Under the pieces are notes generated by a model that had not been told where the DNA came from, made no database searches, and saw only the letters and a program-made list of their open reading frames with translations. DNA of 11,016 nucleotides from Hydrogenophaga sp. (GTDB lineage Bacteria; Pseudomonadota; Gammaproteobacteria; Burkholderiales; Burkholderiaceae_C): positions 1 through 11,016 of the forward strand of contig JAUXXN010000515.1 of the NCBI GenBank assembly GCA_030684755.1, given 5' to 3'. Positions 6,810 through 11,016 of this stretch are shown here, one piece after another; the stretch's first letter is position 1, and every line of letters begins with the position of its first letter. The position numbers were made by a program, and so were the translations under genes.

Positions 6810-8180
6810 TCAACCGCCGCCGTACATCTGCTGCGGCAGCCAGAGAATGACCTGAGGGTACATGAAGCACAGCGCCACCATGGCCATTTGCAGCAGCACG
6901 AAGGGGATGACGCCGATGTAGATGTCGCGAATGGTCACGCCCTTGGGTACCGCCCCCTTGAGGTAGAAGAGTGAAAAGCCCACAGGCGGTGTGAGGAACG
7001 AGGTCTGCAGCATCAGCGCCACCAGAATCAGGAACCAGGTCATGTCCAGTCCGGCGAGTTTGATCACGGGGGCCAGCAGCGGCAAGATGATCAGCACGAT
7101 CTCGAACCAGTCCAGGAAGAAGCCGGCCACAAACACCACCAACAGCACCACCAGCACCAGGCCGGTGGGGCCCAAGCCAAGACCCTTGAAGAACTCGGCG
7201 ATCAGCTCGTCGCCACCGATCAGGCGCAACACATAGGCAAACACCGTGGCGCCAATGAAGATGGCGAAGATGAAGCAGGTGGTGAGCGTGGTTTCAATGC
7301 CCACTTGGCGAATGACGGACCAGTTGAGTTTGCCGTTGGCCGCTGCGAGCAAGATGGCGCCAAAGGCACCTAGGCCCGAGGCTTCGGTGGGAGTGGCAAT
7401 GCCGAAGAAGATGGAGCCCAACACCAGCAAAATCAGACCAAAGGTGGGCAGTGTGGACAGGAAGGCGATGCCCACTTGGCGGGCTGTTAGCTTTTCGGCA
7501 TCGGCAGGCCGAGGCGGCACCAGGTCGGGGCGCACGAAGCCGACGATGATCACGAAGACCATGTACAGCAGGCCCAGCGCCACGCCCGGAATCAGCGCGC
7601 CCATGAACAGGTCGCCCACCGAAACCGACACCTGGTCGGCCATGAGCACCAGCATGATGGACGGCGGAATCAAGATGCCCAGCGTGCCCGAGGCTGCCAC
7701 CACACCCGAGGCCAGCGCCTTGTTGTAGTTGTTTTGCAGCATGATGGGCATGGACAGCACGGCCAGCAGCACCACCGAAGCGCCCACGATGCCGGTGGAT
7801 GCGGCCAGCAAAATGCCGATGACGATCACCGTCAGGCCCAGACCACCGCGTATGCCGCCAAACACCTTGACGAAGTTGCGCATCATGGTGTCGGCCACGC
7901 CCGAGCGGTCAAGCATGAGGCCCATGTACACAAACATGGGTAGCGAGACCAGCACCCAGTTCGACATGATCGCGTCAAACCGGTCCACGATGCCTGAAAA
8001 CTTCGCCCAGCTCGTCATCAGGAAGGTGTCAAACCCAAACTGGTCGCCCAGGAAGATTCCCAGCGCGGCAAACCCCAGCGACAGGATGGCCAGCAGCCAC
8101 GCCACCGGGTAGCCCGTGAACAGCGCCAAGATAAAGGTCACCATCAAACCGATGGCGAGGAATTCGTAAAAAGGCAGCAC
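6810..8180 (-). CDS. dctM: TRAP transporter large permease, DctM family
   Basis: Large inner-membrane subunit that carries out Na+-driven (or proton-driven) uptake of the solute delivered by DctP. 456 residues, nearly all hydrophobic, with about a dozen membrane helices. Family signatures: SNWVLVSLPMFVYMG (73-87), ASTGIVGAS (127-135), AASGTLGILIPPS (162-174), ATPTEASGLGAFGA (262-275) and SFLTPPVGFSLFYLKG (394-409). FLDWFEI (355-361) points to the FcbT3-like group once called mannitol/chloroaromatic TRAP, rather than the C4-dicarboxylate group. The start is a GTG at 8180, supported by a GAGGGAAG ribosome site (8185-8192); the next Met is residue 13. It lies 14 bp after dctQ, last gene of the operon, followed by the bidirectional terminator. 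Confidence 0.95.
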   Translation of the reverse strand: MLPFYEFLAIGLMVTFILALFTGYPVAWLLAILSLGFAALGIFLGDQFGFDTFLMTSWAKFSGIVDRFDAIMSNWVLVSLPMFVYMGLMLDRSGVADTMMRNFVKVFGGIRGGLGLTVIVIGILLAASTGIVGASVVLLAVLSMPIMLQNNYNKALASGVVAASGTLGILIPPSIMLVLMADQVSVSVGDLFMGALIPGVALGLLYMVFVIIVGFVRPDLVPPRPADAEKLTARQVGIAFLSTLPTFGLILLVLGSIFFGIATPTEASGLGAFGAILLAAANGKLNWSVIRQVGIETTLTTCFIFAIFIGATVFAYVLRLIGGDELIAEFFKGLGLGPTGLVLVVLLVVFVAGFFLDWFEIVLIILPLLAPVIKLAGLDMTWFLILVALMLQTSFLTPPVGFSLFYLKGAVPKGVTIRDIYIGVIPFVLLQMAMVALCFMYPQVILWLPQQMYGGG

Positions 8181-8194
8181 GTGTCTTCCCTCTG

Positions 8195-8761
8195 TTATGC
8201 GTTGTGTGTGGAGAAGAGCGCAGCCCAGACCCGGGTCAACCGGCTGATGGCGGCCAGGGCGAGCAACACAAATGCGGTGACCAAGAAAGACTTGACGAAC
8301 CAGCGGTAGGGCAGGCCGCCGGCAGCGGCGGACACTTCATTGAGTTGGTATGAAGACCAGAAAAACGGGATGGCGTACCAGATCACCACGCCGCAAAAAA
8401 CCAGCAGGCCGGCCAGGCCAAACAGCTCGATCCACTGGCGGGTGCGCTGCGTGAAGCGCTCAGCCAGCACGTCGATGCGCACATTGCGTTCCTTCACCTC
8501 GGTGAACGAAATGCCCAGCATGAAGCCAATGGCGTAGAGGTGCCATTGCAACTCTTCCATCATGATGGAACCGGCGCCAAAGGCGTAACGAGCAACCACC
8601 TGAATCACGATCACCAGCACCAGAATCAGCCACAAGGCCGAGGCGAGTTCACCGAACCAGGTAACCACCCGGTCGGCAGCCCGCGAAAAAGCGGTGGTGG
8701 GTAGGGCAAGGCCCGAAGGCCCTGCTTGCAGCGGAGCAGCGTTGTGCGTCATGTTCTTCAT
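8195..8761 (-). CDS. dctQ: TRAP transporter small permease, DctQ family
   Basis: Small four-helix inner-membrane subunit that pairs with DctM and helps dock the binding protein. 188 residues with a long polar N-terminus (1-35). Membrane helices lie at roughly 38-58, 70-88, 110-132 and 155-174. Family motifs: VVARYAFGAGSIMMEELQWH (55-74), in which the paired glutamates after the first helix are characteristic, GFMLGISF (79-86), and ERNVRIDVL (91-99), the counterpart of the usual HVRVD. LPYRWFVKS (150-158) before the last helix is also typical. The start is ATG 8761 with AGAAGGAC about nine bases upstream; an alternative ATG at 8752 is possible. Sits between dctP (46-bp gap) and dctM (14-bp gap), a normal TRAP order. 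Confidence 0.93.
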   Translation of the reverse strand: MKNMTHNAAPLQAGPSGLALPTTAFSRAADRVVTWFGELASALWLILVLVIVIQVVARYAFGAGSIMMEELQWHLYAIGFMLGISFTEVKERNVRIDVLAERFTQRTRQWIELFGLAGLLVFCGVVIWYAIPFFWSSYQLNEVSAAAGGLPYRWFVKSFLVTAFVLLALAAISRLTRVWAALFSTHNA

Positions 8762-8807
8762 TCCAATGTCCTTCTAAGCGATCAACGCTGCCCGTCTCAT
8801 CCAAACC

Positions 8808-9860
8808 TTACTTGTGGTCGCGTGGCAGGTAGCCCAGGTTGTGCCAGGCGCGGTTCTTGTTCTGGAAGGCCGACATGCTGTCGTGCACCTTCTTGAACAT
8901 CGGGTCTTTGGCAGACTCTTCGGCCAGCACTTCTTTCGACGCCTTGGCGAATGCGTCCAGCATGGTCTTGTTGAACTGGTGCAGCTTCACGCCTTCACGC
9001 TCAAACTTGGCCAGGGCCTCGCCTTGCAGGGCCTCAGCCTTGGAAATAGCCATGGTCACGCCAGCGGTGCAGGTGGTCTCGATCTGGGCTTGGGTCTGTG
9101 GCTTGAGCTTGTTCCAGGCAGCGATGTTCACGTACAGGAACTGGTTGGTGGACGGCTGGTGCCAGCCTGGCAGGTAGTAGTGCTTGGCCACTTTGGAGAA
9201 ACCCAACTGGTCGTCCACGGTGGGCAGGGAGAACTCGGTGCCGTCCAACACACCTTTTTCCAGCGCTTGGAACAACTCGCCACCGGGCAGCATGGTGACC
9301 GATGCACCCAGCTTCTGGTAGATCTTGCCGCCCAGGGCTGCGGCGCGGAACTTCAGGCCTTTGAGGTCGTCAGGCGTTTTGATTTCCTTGCGGAACCAGC
9401 CGGCGGCTTCGGGGCTGATGGAGCCGCAGAAAATAGGGTACACGTTGTGCGGCTTGAAGGCTTCCTTCAGCAGCGCGTCGCCGCCACCGAAATACATCCA
9501 GGCAGAAAACTGGGGCGTTTCCATGCCGAAAGGCAACGCGCCGAAGATGGCCGACACCGGCACTTTGCCCAGCTCGTAGCCCATGAAGCTGTAGCCTGCC
9601 TCCACCTTGCCGGAGGACACGGCATCAAAAATACCCAGCGCAGGCACCAGCTTGCCGGGCTCGAACACTTGCAGGTTGACGGTGCCGCCAGAGACTTTTT
9701 TCAGCTGTTCCGACACCCAGGGCATGGTGTCGCCCAGGGCGGTCAGGTTGGAGCCAAAGGCCATGGGAATACCCCAGCGCACGTTTTCTTGCGCAGTGGC
9801 AGGCACGGCGATGGTGGCCATGGCGGCAGCGAGTGCCAGGACTTTCAGGTTGTGTTGCAT
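8808..9860 (-). CDS. dctP: TRAP transporter periplasmic solute-binding protein, DctP family
   Basis: Periplasmic receptor that captures the substrate and hands it to DctQM. 350 residues. The Sec signal peptide has K6, a hydrophobic core (7-19) and a likely signal peptidase I site after ATA (21-23). The mature protein shows the FEPGKLVPALGIFDAVSSG segment (66-84), LKGLKFRAAALGG (166-178) with R172 at the position of the conserved carboxylate-binding arginine, LPGGELFQALEKGVLDGTEF (191-210) in which E209 follows the usual D-G/A-x-E pattern, and NQFLYVNIAAWNKL (239-252). This motif set fits the COG4663/FcbT1-like branch, whose characterised members bind 2-oxo acids, lactate or aromatic acids. 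The exact ligand is not readable. Two cysteines (C145, C264) could form a periplasmic disulfide. First gene of the operon, with a 388-bp upstream region. Confidence 0.95.
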   Translation of the reverse strand: MQHNLKVLALAAAMATIAVPATAQENVRWGIPMAFGSNLTALGDTMPWVSEQLKKVSGGTVNLQVFEPGKLVPALGIFDAVSSGKVEAGYSFMGYELGKVPVSAIFGALPFGMETPQFSAWMYFGGGDALLKEAFKPHNVYPIFCGSISPEAAGWFRKEIKTPDDLKGLKFRAAALGGKIYQKLGASVTMLPGGELFQALEKGVLDGTEFSLPTVDDQLGFSKVAKHYYLPGWHQPSTNQFLYVNIAAWNKLKPQTQAQIETTCTAGVTMAISKAEALQGEALAKFEREGVKLHQFNKTMLDAFAKASKEVLAEESAKDPMFKKVHDSMSAFQNKNRAWHNLGYLPRDHK

Positions 9861-9947
9861 GGTGGAGGTCTCCGGAAATTTTCGATGGACACAAGAGCAG
9901 GCTGCGAGAGGACTTTTCAGTCCGAAACAGGCGGGCTATCGCATGGG

Positions 9948-10010
9948 CTCAAACCGTGTTGCTGGCTACTGGCTGCGCAAACAGCATGGGCCCAAGCAAA
10001 CCCGTTTGAG
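9948..10010. repeat. Inverted repeat upstream of dctP, possible operator
   Basis: CTCAAACCGTGTTGCT (9948-9963) and AGCAAACCCGTTTGAG (9995-10010) are reverse complements at 13 of 16 positions, separated by 31 bp. Overlapping them, GCATGGGCTCAA (9941-9952) recurs as GCATGGGCCCAA (9984-9995), a direct repeat with 43-bp spacing, close to four helical turns. The site is 90-150 bp upstream of the dctP start, suitable for an activator such as the neighbouring AraC-type protein. Binding is inference. Confidence 0.4.
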
Positions 10011-10136
10011 ACCGGTTAGTAGAACCGCTTGGCTGATTTTTTGGGACATCGTGCGGCTAAGGATTTACCCTAGGCGGCCGTTTTGAGCTCTTTTTTTCGC
10101 CTGCATGAGCCCGAAAGTTGGTCGTTGCCGATGCGA

Positions 10137-10164
10137 TTTTTCGGGCGTTTTTCTGGGCGTTTTT
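10137..10164 (-). promoter_or_regulatory. Phased A-tracts (likely bent DNA) upstream of dctP
   Basis: Three A5 tracts on the minus strand (10137-10141, 10148-10152, 10160-10164) are spaced 11 and 12 bp apart. The last two belong to a perfect tandem repeat GGGCGTTTTT on the plus strand (10143-10152 and 10155-10164) with a 2-bp spacer. Helically phased A-tracts are known to curve DNA, so this may shape a promoter or recruit a nucleoid protein. Confidence 0.45.
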
Positions 10165-10170
10165 GAACCG

Positions 10171-10199
10171 ATTTCAAGAGTGAAATACGCCTGTTTCAA
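10171..10199 (-). promoter_or_regulatory. Candidate sigma-70 promoter with overlapping palindrome, for dctPQM
   Basis: On the minus strand TTGAAA (10199-10194) is followed after 17 bp by TGAAAT (10176-10171), a five-of-six -35 and a four-of-six -10. The -10 is half of a perfect palindrome, ATTTCA-AGAG-TGAAAT (10171-10186), a plausible repressor or activator half-site pair. The resulting leader before dctP would be about 300 nt. The match is modest and other starts nearer the gene are possible. Confidence 0.35.
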
Positions 10200-10248
10200 C
10201 CCACAGGACGGTCTGACCACTGTCGGCATGGGTTGTGAATGATTTTTG

Positions 10249-11016
10249 TCATTGGGTTGAAGAAGTTTCACTTCCTGACGCCGTATTTGAGTCCTTCTCG
10301 CGACACTCTGTAGGCGACATGCCCGTCCAGGCTTTGAAAGCGCGGATAAAGCTCTTCTCATTTTGAAAACCGGCCGCCTCGGCCACCTGTTTGATGGGCC
10401 GCTGTGTGCGTTGCAGCAGTTCGGTGGCGCGCTGGCACCGCACCTCGTCTTTCAGCGCTTGCAGCGAGGCACCTTCGTCTTTCAGCTGGCGGTGCAGCGT
10501 GCGGGCCGACAGGCCGAGCTGTTCGGCCAGGTCGTGTGCGTTGTGGGCGTTCAGCGGTTGGTTTGTCAGCACCTGGCGCACGCGCTGCACCAGCAGGCGG
10601 TCGCGCCGGTAGGGGCGCACGGTCAGGGGCAGGGCGCGCTGCAGCATCTGGCTCATAGCGGCTTCGTCGCGCTTGAGCGGCAGAGCCAGGTAGCGGGCGT
10701 CAAAGCGGATGCTGGCCGGGCCGGCGTTGAAGTCGGTCGGGCCGTCGAACAGCACGGCGTAGGCGGCTGCATGGGCCGGTGGTGCAAACGGAAACTGGGC
10801 TCCCAGCAGCGGCAGGCGCGAGTCGATGAACCAGCAGGCCAGGCCGTGGATGTTGCGCAGCATCGAGACCAGGCAAAACTCGCGCAGTGCGCCGCCTGGA
10901 GCGATGGGGCCTGCGGTGCGGTGTTCGGCGATGGTGATGCTCGCCACCGGCCCGGCAGTGGCCAGCGCGAGCGCGATGTCGTCGGCCAGCAGGTGGTGGT
11001 GGCGGCACCAGCGCTT
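10249..11016 (-). CDS. AraC-family transcriptional regulator, N-terminus outside window
   Basis: DNA-binding regulator; 255 residues are visible and the frame remains open to the right edge, so the true start lies beyond it. The visible N-terminal part looks like the arabinose_bd-type sensor domain found in OruR-like regulators: WCRHHHLLADDI (3-14) and FDARYLALPLKRDE (105-118). The C-terminal AraC DNA-binding domain has helix-turn-helix 1 at DLAEQLGLSARTLHRQLKDEG (162-182, described by ends D162 and G182) and helix-turn-helix 2 from I208 to G232, including GFQNEKSFIRAFKAW and then TGMSPTECR. The last 15 residues are a Ser/Thr-rich tail. It is co-oriented with and upstream of dctPQM, so it is the likely local regulator of the TRAP operon, though its inducer is unknown. 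Confidence 0.92.
   Translation of the reverse strand, partial: KRWCRHHHLLADDIALALATAGPVASITIAEHRTAGPIAPGGALREFCLVSMLRNIHGLACWFIDSRLPLLGAQFPFAPPAHAAAYAVLFDGPTDFNAGPASIRFDARYLALPLKRDEAAMSQMLQRALPLTVRPYRRDRLLVQRVRQVLTNQPLNAHNAHDLAEQLGLSARTLHRQLKDEGASLQALKDEVRCQRATELLQRTQRPIKQVAEAAGFQNEKSFIRAFKAWTGMSPTECREKDSNTASGSETSSTQ

Larger units (their letters stand above)
9861..10248 (-). other. Intergenic control region upstream of dctP
   Basis: 388 bp between the AraC-type regulator and dctP, both on the minus strand, with no credible gene in either direction. It is richer in A/T runs than its surroundings and contains a candidate promoter (10171-10199), a 16-bp palindrome on its -10 side, phased A-tracts (10137-10164) and a repeat pair near the gene (9941-10010). 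No clear terminator for the regulator gene was found, only a weak AATGA/TCATT hairpin (10238-10253) overlapping its stop codon, so read-through into dctP is possible. Confidence 0.6.

Noticed and set aside
7246..8112. Two plus-strand frames opposite dctM (7246-7728 and 7729-8112)
   Set aside because: Met/Ser/Pro/Thr-rich translations that mirror the membrane-protein codons of dctM; no ribosome site or family resemblance.
9961..10010. Sigma-54 (-24/-12) promoter upstream of dctP
   Set aside because: GG and GC dinucleotides are present in TTGGGCCCATGCTGTTTGC on the minus strand, but their spacing does not fit GG-N10-GC.
8814..10019. Plus-strand open frame of 401 codons opposite dctP
   Set aside because: Fully antisense to a convincing DctP with signal peptide; the translation is low-complexity His/Gly/Leu/Gln-rich.
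10945..10947. GTG as start of the AraC-type regulator
   Set aside because: The frame stays open to the window edge with family-like sequence (WCRHHHLLADDI) before this codon, so the gene is truncated by the window.
1..11016. tRNA or rRNA genes, CRISPR arrays, insertion sequences, phage or defence genes
   Set aside because: None seen: no regularly spaced repeats, no transposase or integrase frames and no tRNA-like cloverleaf noticed by eye; a dedicated scan was not possible.

Overview
The window looks like an ordinary chromosomal stretch of a GC-rich betaproteobacterium, most likely Comamonadaceae (Rhodoferax/Hydrogenophaga-like). I infer this from the codon bias, the protein families and a C-run/G-run intergenic repeat of a kind I associate with that family; no marker gene is present to prove it.

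Left part, plus strand: the 3' end of an acyl-CoA dehydrogenase gene (1-549), an intergenic repeat (551-660), then a compact potassium-uptake operon: trkA (673-2064) and two tandem, clearly homologous trkH genes (2070-3542 and 3549-5009), separated by only 5 and 6 bp. A second copy of the same repeat (5011-5090) follows the last stop codon, so the trk operon is bracketed by two directly repeated elements. TrkA is the cytoplasmic NAD(H)/nucleotide-binding RCK subunit. The TrkH proteins are the membrane K+-conducting subunits, and their presence as a pair allows two homodimeric channels or one heterodimer.

Middle part, plus strand: a single-domain rhodanese (5167-5598) overlaps by four bases a short YchJ/UPF0225 protein (5595-5987). 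A roughly 103-bp imperfect palindrome (5987-6089) follows. It contributes the last base of the ychJ stop codon and the first two bases of the start codon of a HAD-superfamily phosphatase (6088-6747). A perfect bidirectional terminator (6766-6793) separates this group from the convergent genes.

Right part, minus strand: a complete tripartite TRAP transporter operon, read right to left as dctP (periplasmic binding protein), dctQ (small permease) and dctM (large permease). Its type suggests a carboxylate or other small organic acid substrate. It is preceded by a 388-bp regulatory region with phased A-tracts, inverted and direct repeats, and then by an AraC-family regulator gene that runs off the right edge. 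The regulator is the obvious candidate to control the TRAP operon, but no ligand can be read from the sequence.

I found no clearly new biological system. The most interesting points are the tandem trkH pair with complementary deviations at filter and gating-loop positions, the structured repeats flanking the trk operon (with covarying stems), and the palindrome fused to the ychJ stop and HAD start codons.
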